Shown here: in pieces, positions 19,621-27,364 of the stretch
How the letters are laid out: each line of letters begins with the position of its first letter
Position numbering within the stretch: the first letter of the stretch is position 1
DNA from: Thermococcus gorgonarius
GTDB taxonomy: Archaea; Methanobacteriota_B; Thermococci; Thermococcales; Thermococcaceae
NCBI RefSeq assembly: GCF_002214385.1
Contig: NZ_CP014855.1
Location: 558,001 to 622,000 of the forward strand
Direction of reading: 5' to 3'
Length of the DNA stretch: 64,000 nucleotides
Translations under genes and position numbers: made by a program
The notes under the pieces: generated by a model
What the model saw: the letters and a program-made list of their open reading frames with translations, nothing else
The model's database searches: none
Told to the model about the DNA's origin: nothing

Positions 19621-20282
19621 TAAAGGCCGTTGAGCTCAGGAAGTATTTTGGTAGTATAAAGGCCTTGGATGGTCTGACGGTGGATATGCCAAAGGGCGTT
19701 AACCTTGTGGTTGGGCCGAACGGTGGGGGTAAGAGCACGTTTTTCAAAATAGCCGCGGGAGTTTACAGGCCGACGGGGGGTAAAATCAGAGTTCTTGGAA
19801 AAGATCCCTGGGTCGATGCAGATTTCAAGAGGAAAGTGGGCGTTTCCTTTGATCCTGCGGCGTTTCCACCCCTGATGAGCGGCAGGGAATGGCTCTCACT
19901 GTTTGCCGAGTACAGGGGAGGGAGTGTGAAGGATGTAGCCGACCTTTTGGAGCTTGATTTTCTTGACAGAAGGGTTAGGGAGTATTCTTCCGGAATGAGG
20001 AAGAAGCTCAGTCTCGCCCAGGCTTTTCTGGGGGATCCAGAGCTCATAATGCTGGACGAACCGCTGGCGAACCTCGACTTTGACTCCATGGGAAAAGTAG
20101 TGGAGGTGATAGATGAGTTTAGGGATGGCTCGAGCTTCCTTCTGATCAGCCATATATGGGAACCCCTGCTTCCTGTCGTGGACAGGATTTACCTCATCAG
20201 CAACGGAAAGCTCGTTGCCCAGGGCGGGCGGGATGAGATGGCCGGGAGGCTAAAGGCCATTTACTCCCTCAGCGAACCGTGA
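19617..20282 (+). CDS. ABC transporter ATP-binding protein
   Basis: A 221-residue ATPase. Walker A is GPNGGGKST (about 33-41), the signature is YSSGMRKKL, Walker B is LIMLDEP and the switch histidine is in LISHIW. GTG 19617 follows GGAGGTGGT and overlaps the stop of the preceding gene by four bases. With the permease at 18401 it forms an ABC-2 system, flanked by two anchored exoproteins. The last 14 bases overlap the convergent Ig-like gene. Confidence 0.92.
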   Translation: MIKAVELRKYFGSIKALDGLTVDMPKGVNLVVGPNGGGKSTFFKIAAGVYRPTGGKIRVLGKDPWVDADFKRKVGVSFDPAAFPPLMSGREWLSLFAEYRGGSVKDVADLLELDFLDRRVREYSSGMRKKLSLAQAFLGDPELIMLDEPLANLDFDSMGKVVEVIDEFRDGSSFLLISHIWEPLLPVVDRIYLISNGKLVAQGGRDEMAGRLKAIYSLSEP

Positions 20283-20631
20283 ATTCCTTCTCAACCCTTA
20301 CCCTTGCACCTTTGACGTAGGCAAACTTGACTACCCTGTACTCCCCCGGAGTGAGTTCAACCGGGATCCTCTGCTCAACGGTTTCACCCGGTATGAGAAC
20401 GATCCTTTTTTCCAGAAAGACGAGGCCCAAGTTAAGCTTTTGCCAGAAGCCCACATACTCATAGAGTTCAACTTCGTTCGTTATCTCGACTTTGGCTAAG
20501 TTGGGGTTGCTTATTCGGAGAACTATCCCACCCTTCCTGGGAATGACCTCTATTTCAAGCTCAACTTGAGGAGGGGATCCATAGGGAATCACGCCAAATT
20601 TATCTTCATCGGGTACCTTTACAATCTTCAT
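20269..20631 (-). CDS. Ig-like beta-sandwich protein
   Basis: A 120-residue protein without signal peptide, predicted to be mostly beta. LIPGETVEQRIPVELTPGEY followed by RVVKF resembles the closing strands of the small bacterial/archaeal Ig-like domain that appears in surface or regulatory proteins. I infer fold only. It starts with ATG 20631 in a poor ribosome-binding context and is expressed towards the ABC operon. The sRNA on the same strand lies 39 bases upstream. Confidence 0.6.
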   Translation of the reverse strand: MKIVKVPDEDKFGVIPYGSPPQVELEIEVIPRKGGIVLRISNPNLAKVEITNEVELYEYVGFWQKLNLGLVFLEKRIVLIPGETVEQRIPVELTPGEYRVVKFAYVKGARVRVEKEFTVR

Positions 20632-20669
20632 CTACAGCCCTTTCTTGTAAGTTACCATAAATGTTTCGC

Positions 20670-20737
20670 TGTGCCCCCGGGGAGCGAAGCGGGATCACGG
20701 CTCGCCGGACGCTCACCCGCCGCGGTTTCCCGGGGGC
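20670..20737 (-). ncRNA. H/ACA-like guide sRNA with K-turn
   Basis: A GC-rich 68-base island between two genes. Read on the minus strand, a perfect nine-pair lower stem (20737-20729 with 20681-20673) is followed at once by ACA (20672-20670). Above it is an internal loop with AAACCGCG on the 5' side and UUCGCUC on the 3' side, then a GCGGG/CCCGC stem (20720-20716 with 20693-20689) capped by UGA and GUGAU strands that form a kink-turn with tandem G-A pairs and a U-U pair. The upper stem ends 16 bases before ACA, the usual spacing. This fits a box H/ACA pseudouridylation guide. Hand-folded, not tested. Confidence 0.75.
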
Positions 20738-20772
20738 GTTTGGAATTTTGGGTTATGCCTTGAAAAGTTTTT

Positions 20773-21612
20773 TCACTTCATGAGCGAATAAACCCCGTAT
20801 GCGGCCAGCAGGAGAAGACGGATGGTTTTATACGCTTCTTCAACTGTTTCTGAACTAAACTTTATCCTTTTTCCGTCCAGTCTTTCAACGAAAGGCAATA
20901 GCTCTGCTGCATCTGCCATGTGGCTTCCCAGGAATCTGATCTCAACTTCCATCGGCTTTTCTGTTGTTAAGGGTTTTGTCTCGCCTTCCTCGAACTTTAA
21001 CACGGCTTCGGTTATTCCGGCGGTTAGAAGGGCTTTAACCTTGACCATGCTGGGACTCCTCGAGGAGTACCGCGTGATCGAATCCTTGAGTGGAACCCCC
21101 ACAGCCCAGGGGGCATAAGTTTTCACGTCGGTTTCAATGAGAGCTCTGTCCCCAGCCACCAGGATTACCGGAATACCCTTCTCGCCCAGAAGGTAGGAAT
21201 TCAGCAGGAACTCGCTTACTTCTACGCCGTTTACCTTTATCCAGTCGACGGTAGAGCTGCTGTACGTATGATCAAAGGAGGTCCTTTGGGTTCCTGCTCT
21301 GGCGTGATAGCCCAAGAAGATGGCCGCGTCACTACCTTCGGCACCTTCAACCATTCCAAGGGGTCTTGGGGATCCTCTGACCAGCTCGACGTACTCGGGC
21401 ATTTCCTCGGGGATAACGGTTATCATGGGCCCGTGGCCGTCGGCAACCACGACTTCATCGAAGCCGTTGTCATAGAGAGCGTTTGCCGCGATCTTCACGA
21501 TCTCCGTGGCGATTCTTCTGGCTTCGTTGTAGAGTGGAGTGCCCGGCCGCAGGTGGAGTGGAGAAACTATGTACGGCAAACCCTCAAGGTCTATGGACAC
21601 AAAGGCCCTCAT
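20773..21612 (-). CDS. M55-family D-aminopeptidase (DppA-like)
   Basis: A 279-residue protein starting MRAFVSIDLEGLPYI, with the D-x-E metal motif at residues 8-10, DGHGPM, LGYHARAGT and the HTYSSS segment, all family markers of zinc peptidases that act on D-amino acid or other dipeptides and form ring decamers. It ends in a hydrophobic helix. It is followed upstream by the YjbQ-family gene (three bases apart on the same strand), so the two are co-transcribed. Confidence 0.85.
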   Translation of the reverse strand: MRAFVSIDLEGLPYIVSPLHLRPGTPLYNEARRIATEIVKIAANALYDNGFDEVVVADGHGPMITVIPEEMPEYVELVRGSPRPLGMVEGAEGSDAAIFLGYHARAGTQRTSFDHTYSSSTVDWIKVNGVEVSEFLLNSYLLGEKGIPVILVAGDRALIETDVKTYAPWAVGVPLKDSITRYSSRSPSMVKVKALLTAGITEAVLKFEEGETKPLTTEKPMEVEIRFLGSHMADAAELLPFVERLDGKRIKFSSETVEEAYKTIRLLLLAAYGVYSLMK

Positions 21613-21615
21613 CCC

Positions 21616-22047
21616 TCACTCCTCCGGGAGTTCCTGGCAGGGACAGAGCATGACCAGGACTTTTCTATGCCTTGGTCCGTCCAGTTCCACAAAAAGGATT
21701 CTCTGCCATGTTCCAAGCAAAAGCTCTCCCTCATCTACGGGTATGACCAGCTCGGAGTTCAAAAGGAGAGAGGCTCTGAGATGGCTGTGGGCGTTGTTGT
21801 CTATTCTGTCGTGGAGGTAGCCCTTTCCCTTCGGTATCAGCTCTTTCATCTTTGACTTGAAGTCCTGGAGAAGGCCTCTCTCGGGTTCGTTTATCATCAA
21901 CCCGGTGGTAGTGTGCTTCGTGAACACCAGTGCTATGCCGTGCTTCATTTTTCCTTCCCAGACTTTCCGCTGAACCTCGTCCGTTATGTCGATTATCTGG
22001 AACCTCTCCTTTGTGGGAACCTCTATCGTGAAAATCAACCCTGTCAC
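21616..22047 (-). CDS. YjbQ/UPF0047 family protein
   Basis: A 143-residue protein with the family signatures VFTKHTTTGLMINEPE, YLHDRIDNNAHSHLRASLL and GTWQRILFVELDGPR. Members have been linked to weak thiamine-phosphate synthase activity, but their real role is unsettled. The start may be GTG 22047 or TTG 22038; GGGTGAC precedes the latter. It is the first gene of a pair with the M55 peptidase. Confidence 0.88.
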   Translation of the reverse strand: MTGLIFTIEVPTKERFQIIDITDEVQRKVWEGKMKHGIALVFTKHTTTGLMINEPERGLLQDFKSKMKELIPKGKGYLHDRIDNNAHSHLRASLLLNSELVIPVDEGELLLGTWQRILFVELDGPRHRKVLVMLCPCQELPEE

Positions 22048-22088
22048 CCTAACTGAATAGAAGAAAAGGGGATTAAACCCTTTCGGCC

Positions 22089-22385
22089 TCAGAGTGTTTT
22101 GAGCAGTTCCTCGAGGATCTCCCTTGAGGTCTTAACGCCGTCCTGAACCAAGTACCTCAGAATAACGGCCAGCTCATAAGCCCTGAGTAATCTCTCGTAG
22201 TCTTGGTCTGAGGTCTTTGAGAGAACCTCCTTTCTGAGGGTGGAATATATCTCCCCAACGGCGTCTCTGAAGAGGACTTCCTCTCCGATAAGCTTTCCCT
22301 CGAGTAGTGCCTTTGTAAGATCCCTCACGTAATCCAGAGGATCATCCTCATGCCTTCTTCCCATTAAGCCCCTTAGCCGTTCCAT
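22089..22385 (-). CDS. Small helical protein, unknown
   Basis: A 98-residue all-helical, charged protein (LTKALLEGKLIGEEVLFRDA...). No motif is recognised. It overlaps by 38 bases the end of the large helical-repeat gene upstream, in another frame, which suggests tight coupling. No membrane helices. Confidence 0.65.
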   Translation of the reverse strand: MERLRGLMGRRHEDDPLDYVRDLTKALLEGKLIGEEVLFRDAVGEIYSTLRKEVLSKTSDQDYERLLRAYELAVILRYLVQDGVKTSREILEELLKTL

Positions 22386-23646
22386 TCGCGATCACCTTTT
22401 TCTCTATCTCGGTGTCCGCCGCACTGAGGAGGATCTCAGCCATGAGAATCGAGGAGAACCTCCTATCCCTGACCTCTAGGGCAACGTCTATTGCCCTTGA
22501 GACATTCCCAAGCTTCAAGAGACTGTGTGCTATGTCCGCCAGGGCTATTGAACGGAGGCGTTCGCTCCGTATCCTCTCGGCAACCCTCATGGCCCCTTCA
22601 ACGTCACCGCGAAGAAGAGAATACCTCACCATCTTCACCATTACTTCCTCGTTTCCAGTACGCTCCCAGATGGCCCTTACTACCTCCCAGTCGCCATCCT
22701 CTGGCTTCTCCAGGAACCTGTTCATAACTGCCTTCCCGACTACGGCAGCTTCCCTGTCGTTTAGGGTACGAATAAAGTCCGCCAGGTGCTTTGGAGAAAC
22801 ATCAAGAAGCCTGAGTGAAGCTTCAACCAAAAGCTCTTTTCCATCAAGCTTTCTTATGAGATCTGCGGCTTCAAAGGGCTCCCCGGTAAGGGCAAACGCT
22901 ATGGCCAGCTCAATTTTGAAATCTTCTCCAAACTTTTCAACGAGCTCCTTTGATAGCTCCTTTAGAGGAATCACGTACCTCTCCAAAACCCCATACTCTT
23001 TCAGGAAGAAGAGGGCCTCCTTAAAGGCGTACTTTGCCCACTCCCTGAGTCCGATCTCTTTTATGACGTTTATCCCATTTTCGTAGCTCCCCATAAGGAA
23101 GTAGGACTTCATTATCTCTATTAAAGCCTTTGAACGGAAGGGCTCGGAGTGTATCATCTCAAGTGCCATTTTGCTCTTTCTGATTCTGTAGGCGACTTTT
23201 ACTTTTTCTGACCCTATTAGGGCTGTATTTCTGCGGATTATCTGGAGCAGGACTGCATCCCTCAACCCCTCAGACTTTATCTCGCTGGCATAATAAATGG
23301 CCTCGTTTATCTCCCCCAGGCCGAGCATGTACCTGGCCGCCAGGGCCATTAGCTCATCCCTAATCGGAGCGGGCAAACTTTTTGAGTCCTCAACAACGCG
23401 CTGATAAACTTTCTTCGACGTCTTCAGGCCGGATTTTGCCATTGAGTATCCGATGGAGAGAAGAGCTTTCATGACCTTTACAGGGTCTTCTATATTCTTT
23501 GACGTCTCAATAGCCTTGATAAAAACGAACTTGAACCTCTTGTCGTTGATTTTAGCCAGCCTCTCGGCGATTTTCGCGTAGGTGGTTGCCCTCAGGTAGG
23601 GGTCGGGGATAGTTTCAACAGTTTCAATGATTTCATCTATTACCAT
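22348..23646 (-). CDS. Alpha-helical (TPR/HEAT-like) repeat protein
   Basis: A 432-residue, fully helical protein with repeating units of about 35 residues, for example ALADIAHSLLKLGNVSRAI, in which small residues recur as in TPR or HEAT hairpins. Such solenoids serve as binding platforms; no enzyme motif is present. Related multi-repeat proteins are common in Thermococcales and lack a known role. ATG 23646 opens after AT-rich DNA shared with the divergent methyltransferase gene. Confidence 0.75.
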   Translation of the reverse strand: MVIDEIIETVETIPDPYLRATTYAKIAERLAKINDKRFKFVFIKAIETSKNIEDPVKVMKALLSIGYSMAKSGLKTSKKVYQRVVEDSKSLPAPIRDELMALAARYMLGLGEINEAIYYASEIKSEGLRDAVLLQIIRRNTALIGSEKVKVAYRIRKSKMALEMIHSEPFRSKALIEIMKSYFLMGSYENGINVIKEIGLREWAKYAFKEALFFLKEYGVLERYVIPLKELSKELVEKFGEDFKIELAIAFALTGEPFEAADLIRKLDGKELLVEASLRLLDVSPKHLADFIRTLNDREAAVVGKAVMNRFLEKPEDGDWEVVRAIWERTGNEEVMVKMVRYSLLRGDVEGAMRVAERIRSERLRSIALADIAHSLLKLGNVSRAIDVALEVRDRRFSSILMAEILLSAADTEIEKKVIANGTAKGLNGKKA

Positions 23647-23735
23647 TAGCGATACCCCCGGAATTTTATTTCGGAATTAGGGTTCTTAATATTATCGTCC
23701 CAAATGCTTTTAAAAGGGCGAGTAAAGCTTTTTCT

Positions 23736-24836
23736 ATGTACGCAGTAATCTTTGGCAAAAATCCAGACCTTAGTGAGGCCGAATTTTATTCATTCAGCAG
23801 GAGATTCGGCCTTAAAGTTCGACCAATCGAGTCCAGTCGTCACTGGTTGTTATTCGATTCATCACCGGACGTTGAAAGGCAATTCTACTGGCTCGGCGGC
23901 TCCCTCAAGCTCGTGAGAATAGTTGGCGAAGGCGAAGAGGCTATCAAAGACCTTGAATACTCCAAAATCTTCACGGTCAGCCTCTACGGAAGGAGCGACT
24001 GGAAGCTCTGGAGGAAGCTGGGAAGCGAGATAAAGAGGCACTTCAAGGAAGAAGGGCCGGCTAAGTTCTTCAAGCCCGCCAAGGTTTATTCGATGCCTGC
24101 GGAGCTCATCCTGAAGGGCTTTCCAGAAGTTAAGGACTTCGTCTTCCTCTTTAGGGATGACGGAAGCTTTCTCGTCGGCGAGACCGTTAAAGTGACCGAC
24201 CCATTCGAGCTGAAGAAGCTCGACGTCGAGAGGCCGGTTCAGAAGCCAATCCTCTCGATCCCGCCAAGGCTTGCGAGGATAATGGTGAACCTGACGGAAG
24301 TAAGAAAAGGCAGCTTCCTGGATCCTTTCTGCGGAATTGGGACGGTGGTTCAGGAGTTCGTCCTTCAAGGTTTGAACGCCTATGGGAGCGACCGCGATCC
24401 GGAGCAGATACGGGCGGCAAAGAAGAACCTCACCTGGCTCAGGAAGGAGTTCAGGCTTAAAAACTCGGCCCATTTAGAGGTCTGCGACGCGAGGAAGTTA
24501 AAACGCTGTTTTAGACAGAGGTTCAACGCCATAGTGACGGAACCCTATCTTGGGAAGCCCCTCCGGAGAAACCCGAGCAGGGGGGAGGCAATTAAACTCG
24601 CCAACGAGCTCGACCGGTTCTACTATTCGGTCTTCGAGAGCTTTGCCGATGTTCTCAAGAGAAATGGAAAGGTCGTCTTCGTCTTCCCGGCTTACAAGCT
24701 GAGCGACGGTGGGATATACAGAAAAGAGAGGAAGTGGCTCGGAAAGCTCGGCTTCGAGGTTCTGGGGAGATACACGGACTACGAGGAGAGGCACCGCTTA
24801 ATCAGGGACATCCACGTGCTGAGGTACAGGGGTTAA
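23736..24836 (+). CDS. Trm11-like RNA N2-guanosine methyltransferase
   Basis: A 366-residue protein: an N-terminal THUMP-like RNA-binding region (about 1-160) and a C-terminal Rossmann methyltransferase. The SAM motif is FLDPFCGIGTVVQE, followed by GSDRDPEQI, and the catalytic motif is TEPYLG, typical of the TrmG10/Trm11 group that makes m2G or m2,2G at position 10 in tRNA. Whether it is the main tRNA enzyme or a paralogue cannot be told from sequence. Its stop overlaps the convergent toxin gene by four bases. Confidence 0.8.
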   Translation: MYAVIFGKNPDLSEAEFYSFSRRFGLKVRPIESSRHWLLFDSSPDVERQFYWLGGSLKLVRIVGEGEEAIKDLEYSKIFTVSLYGRSDWKLWRKLGSEIKRHFKEEGPAKFFKPAKVYSMPAELILKGFPEVKDFVFLFRDDGSFLVGETVKVTDPFELKKLDVERPVQKPILSIPPRLARIMVNLTEVRKGSFLDPFCGIGTVVQEFVLQGLNAYGSDRDPEQIRAAKKNLTWLRKEFRLKNSAHLEVCDARKLKRCFRQRFNAIVTEPYLGKPLRRNPSRGEAIKLANELDRFYYSVFESFADVLKRNGKVVFVFPAYKLSDGGIYRKERKWLGKLGFEVLGRYTDYEERHRLIRDIHVLRYRG

Positions 24837-25192
24837 CCAACGCCGAACGTCCGTTTCAGGATCTCCTTAACTTCATCCATCTTCTCGGGGCCAATCTCCC
24901 CAATGCTCTTGATAATGAGCGATTTTTTGACCGTAAAAACAGAAGAACAGTCTATGAAGCTCTTATTCTTGAGCTTACCCCGAAGGAGGTCTTTCTGCTC
25001 AAGTTCAACCTGAAATTCCTCAAAGTGTGGGCTTCCGGTTATTTTGAGCACTATCAAATCGTCGCTTACCTTGTTTAGCTCATCGGAGCTGACAACCAGT
25101 ACTGGACGGAGCTTCTCTCCCAGGTAGTCTGTGAAGGGAAGCCCCAAGAGGAGTATCTCACCCTGCCTAAAATTCGAAGAGCTCCTCGGCAT
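24833..25192 (-). CDS. MazF/PemK-like toxin
   Basis: A 119-residue protein. FRQGEILLLGLPFTDYLGEK...RPVLVVSSDE is the N-terminal barrel motif of MazF-type RNA endonucleases (arginine in K-x-R-P-V-L-V), and IDCSSVFTVKK fits the later active-site strand with S/T. ATG 25192 lies inside the end of the antitoxin gene, 26 bases of overlap, after GGAGGGGGAGG. Gene order (antitoxin first, overlapping toxin) is the classic toxin-antitoxin layout. Toxicity is inferred. Confidence 0.8.
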   Translation of the reverse strand: MPRSSSNFRQGEILLLGLPFTDYLGEKLRPVLVVSSDELNKVSDDLIVLKITGSPHFEEFQVELEQKDLLRGKLKNKSFIDCSSVFTVKKSLIIKSIGEIGPEKMDEVKEILKRTFGVG

Positions 25193-25355
25193 CCTCCCCC
25201 TCCTGCAGGAGCTTGAGGTATCCAAGCTCTTTCATCGCGTCCCTAACTTCAACCTTCTCGATCAGCAGCTTAATCCGTGAACCAGGGGGTATGTTCAGTT
25301 TTTTGAGTGGAATTATCACATCACCGCGGTAGATGGCAACTATCTCCTCAGGCAT
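25167..25355 (-). CDS. AF2212-type antitoxin
   Basis: A 62-residue protein of the DUF104/AF2212 family, seen in VAIYRGDVIIPLKKLNIPPG followed by SRIKLLIE, a swapped-hairpin or SpoVT/AbrB-like beta domain. The acidic C-terminus (EGEDAEELFEF) would bind the toxin. AF2212-like antitoxins are usually paired with VapC PIN toxins; here the partner is a MazF-like protein instead. The first gene of the pair, 41 bases from its upstream neighbour, with TTTTAAA in the gap as promoter. Confidence 0.8.
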   Translation of the reverse strand: MPEEIVAIYRGDVIIPLKKLNIPPGSRIKLLIEKVEVRDAMKELGYLKLLQEGEDAEELFEF

Positions 25356-25396
25356 GATTAAAAATTAGAGGATCCGCTTTTAAACGTTTGGAGCTG

Positions 25397-25825
25397 TTAC
25401 CCAATGAGCCTCTCGTGTTCCTGCTTTATGCACCTGTGTGCCACAGCTGTGAGTCCGGCCTCTTTGGCTTTCTTAAAGGCATCCCGGTTATAGGTGTTGA
25501 ACTGGAACCACACGACCTTGGCGCCCTTCTCTATCGCCTGCTCCACGTAATCCATCGTGAACTCCGGGCGGACGAAGAGGTCGACTATCTCAACTTCATC
25601 CGGGATATCGAGGACGCTTGGGTAACACTTCCTTCCGAGGACTTCTTCATAGCGGGGGTTTACAGGGTAGACCTCGTAGCCCTTCTCTAGGAGATACCGC
25701 ATCACCCTGTTGGCGTCGCGCTCCGGTTTTGGAGAAGCTCCCACGAGGGCTATCTTCCTGTACTTCGTGAGTATTTCCTTGATTTCCTCATCGCTAAGCC
25801 TGTCAACGGGCATTATCCTTACCAT
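25397..25825 (-). CDS. CoA-binding domain protein
   Basis: A 142-residue single Rossmann domain. IALVGASPKPERDANRVMRY, YPVNPRYEEVLGRKCYPSV and EIVDLFVRPE are the standard marks of small CoA-binding proteins related to the N-terminal domain of acyl-CoA synthetases. It lacks the succinyl-CoA ligase and ATP-grasp parts. GGTGGTAAG precedes the ATG. Possibly a carrier or sensor of CoA esters. Confidence 0.88.
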   Translation of the reverse strand: MVRIMPVDRLSDEEIKEILTKYRKIALVGASPKPERDANRVMRYLLEKGYEVYPVNPRYEEVLGRKCYPSVLDIPDEVEIVDLFVRPEFTMDYVEQAIEKGAKVVWFQFNTYNRDAFKKAKEAGLTAVAHRCIKQEHERLIG

Positions 25826-25893
25826 CTTACCACCAGCCTGCTTTCCACCTCAAGGTTTAAAGGAATAACCCTCCAAGAATTTCCGGTGGTGCA

Positions 25894-26331
25894 ATGGCCC
25901 TCTACGAGGAGAAGGTTTCGAGCAGGGGCTTCAGGATTTTTCTGATCTTAGCAGCGCTGCCGATGCTCTTCGGCCTCTATGCGACCTACATGGCCGGTGA
26001 GGGCTTTGAGTTCATGCTCATCACAGCGCTTCTCGTCGTGCTCGTGTTGGTAGATGCTATGGAGCTGAGGATCGAGATAGACGAGCGCGAGGTGAGGATA
26101 CGGGGGCCAATCGGGCTCATCACCAGAAAGACAGTCAGGATAGAGAACATCGCGAGCTTCTCCGTCGCGGAGGGCTGGATGAGCTGTTCTGGAGCAGTCC
26201 ACTTCAGTCTCCCAGCCAAGGGCTGCGTAATGCTGAGGCAGAAAAAGGGGTGGACGGTTTCTTTCACGACGAACCATCCCGAGGAGGTTGCCCGGATTCT
26301 GGCGATGCTCGGCGTTCCACGAGAACCTTAG
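25894..26331 (+). CDS. Membrane protein with PH-like domain
   Basis: A 145-residue protein. Two short transmembrane helices (about 12-30 and 38-54) are followed by a beta-rich cytoplasmic part (IDEREVRIRGPIGLITRKTV...FTTNHPEEVARIL), like the bacterial PH domain (YdbT/DUF304 type). GGTGGTGC precedes the start. The final 68 bases overlap the convergent NfeD gene. Function unknown. Confidence 0.7.
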   Translation: MALYEEKVSSRGFRIFLILAALPMLFGLYATYMAGEGFEFMLITALLVVLVLVDAMELRIEIDEREVRIRGPIGLITRKTVRIENIASFSVAEGWMSCSGAVHFSLPAKGCVMLRQKKGWTVSFTTNHPEEVARILAMLGVPREP

Positions 26332-26683
26332 TCCCCTTCACCCCTACCACCACTACCTTCTCTCCCCTTTTTGCGGTTCCTTTTATACACTCGGCGCTCC
26401 AAAGCTCACCGTTAATCTTCACGAGGCCTTCTGGAGCTAAATCCTCAACCACCACGGCGGTTTTCCCGATCAGACTCTCGGGGCCCGTTCGGGGCCTGGC
26501 GCTGAGGCCGCCGCGCAGGACGAAGGGAGCGATGAGAAAGTCCTTGACCAGAAGGATGCCTATGATGACCGCCACCGCCCAGAGGGGAACCGCAACCCCG
26601 AATCTCGGAAGTACAATAAGAATGAAGAGGCCCACAGCGATTTCGTCCGCCGCCAGCGCGAGGAGCGTTATGAGGTTCCTCAT
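26264..26683 (-). CDS. NfeD-like membrane protein
   Basis: A 139-residue protein with two transmembrane helices (about 2-25 and 30-50) and a C-terminal OB fold (LIGKTAVVVEDLAPEGLVKI, VVVVGVKGTKVLVE) of the short NfeD class. Members partner with stomatin-like proteins or proteases, none of which is adjacent here. ATG 26683 overlaps the stop of the metallopeptidase gene (TAATG) after GGTGGTGGG; ATG 26701 would give six more residues. It overlaps the convergent gene end by 68 bases. Confidence 0.8.
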   Translation of the reverse strand: MRNLITLLALAADEIAVGLFILIVLPRFGVAVPLWAVAVIIGILLVKDFLIAPFVLRGGLSARPRTGPESLIGKTAVVVEDLAPEGLVKINGELWSAECIKGTAKRGEKVVVVGVKGTKVLVERRASPESGQPPRDGSS

Positions 26684-27327
26684 TACCCACCACCAAGCCA
26701 TCTCCAGTATGGATTCAGCTCGATGATGCTCCACCACTTCTTGAGCTCTTTTCTGGCTTCCCTGTAGTCTGGATAAAAGCGCCCGACGAGGTTCCAGAAC
26801 TCCTTTGAGTGGTTCATGTACTTCAGGTGGGCCAGCTCGTGAACCACCACGTATTCCCTGAGCTCGGGCGGGACGGAAACGAGGCGGACGTTGAAGTTAA
26901 TGTTCCCCCTGGGAGAGCAGCTTCCCCACCTGCTTCGCTGGTGCCTGATGAATACCTTCTTTGGGGAAACGCCCATCTCTCTGGAGTATTCGTTGACTAA
27001 AGCCAGTATCCTGGGTCTGAGATATGACTTAAGCTCGGCGATGGCCTCGTCTGGATAGGCTGAGAAGACGACTGTTCTGAACTTCTCGTGCACCCTGGTC
27101 TTTCTCCCGCGGATGACCTTGTATGGCTCCCCGTCTATGGGAAACCCCGACCCGGTTCTCTCGCGGAGGTTTTTAATCTCGGCGAGCTTGGCCTCAAGCC
27201 ACCCCTTATGGCGCTCCACAAAGGACTCAACGTCAAAGCCTTCGGGTGCGGTAACGACTACCCTGCCGTCAGGCTTCACCTCAATCCGCGCGTACCTGAC
27301 GGGTCTTCTCCTGATTTCCAAGTCCAT
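26683..27327 (-). CDS. YgjP/DUF45-type metallopeptidase
   Basis: A 214-residue protein with the zinc motif VVHELAHLKYMNHSKEFW and the following PDYREARKEL, preceded by RHQRSRWGSCS, hallmark of the SprT-like YgjP/DUF45 family (wrpA). It is annotated as a metal-dependent hydrolase; substrates are unknown. Start 27327 follows GGTGATGGG; a longer frame to 27402 would overlap the divergent radical SAM gene. It is coupled to the NfeD gene downstream. Confidence 0.85.
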   Translation of the reverse strand: MDLEIRRRPVRYARIEVKPDGRVVVTAPEGFDVESFVERHKGWLEAKLAEIKNLRERTGSGFPIDGEPYKVIRGRKTRVHEKFRTVVFSAYPDEAIAELKSYLRPRILALVNEYSREMGVSPKKVFIRHQRSRWGSCSPRGNINFNVRLVSVPPELREYVVVHELAHLKYMNHSKEFWNLVGRFYPDYREARKELKKWWSIIELNPYWRWLGGG

Positions 27328-27364
27328 CCCATCACCTTTTAAGGGAATCTGACAACTTGAACTT

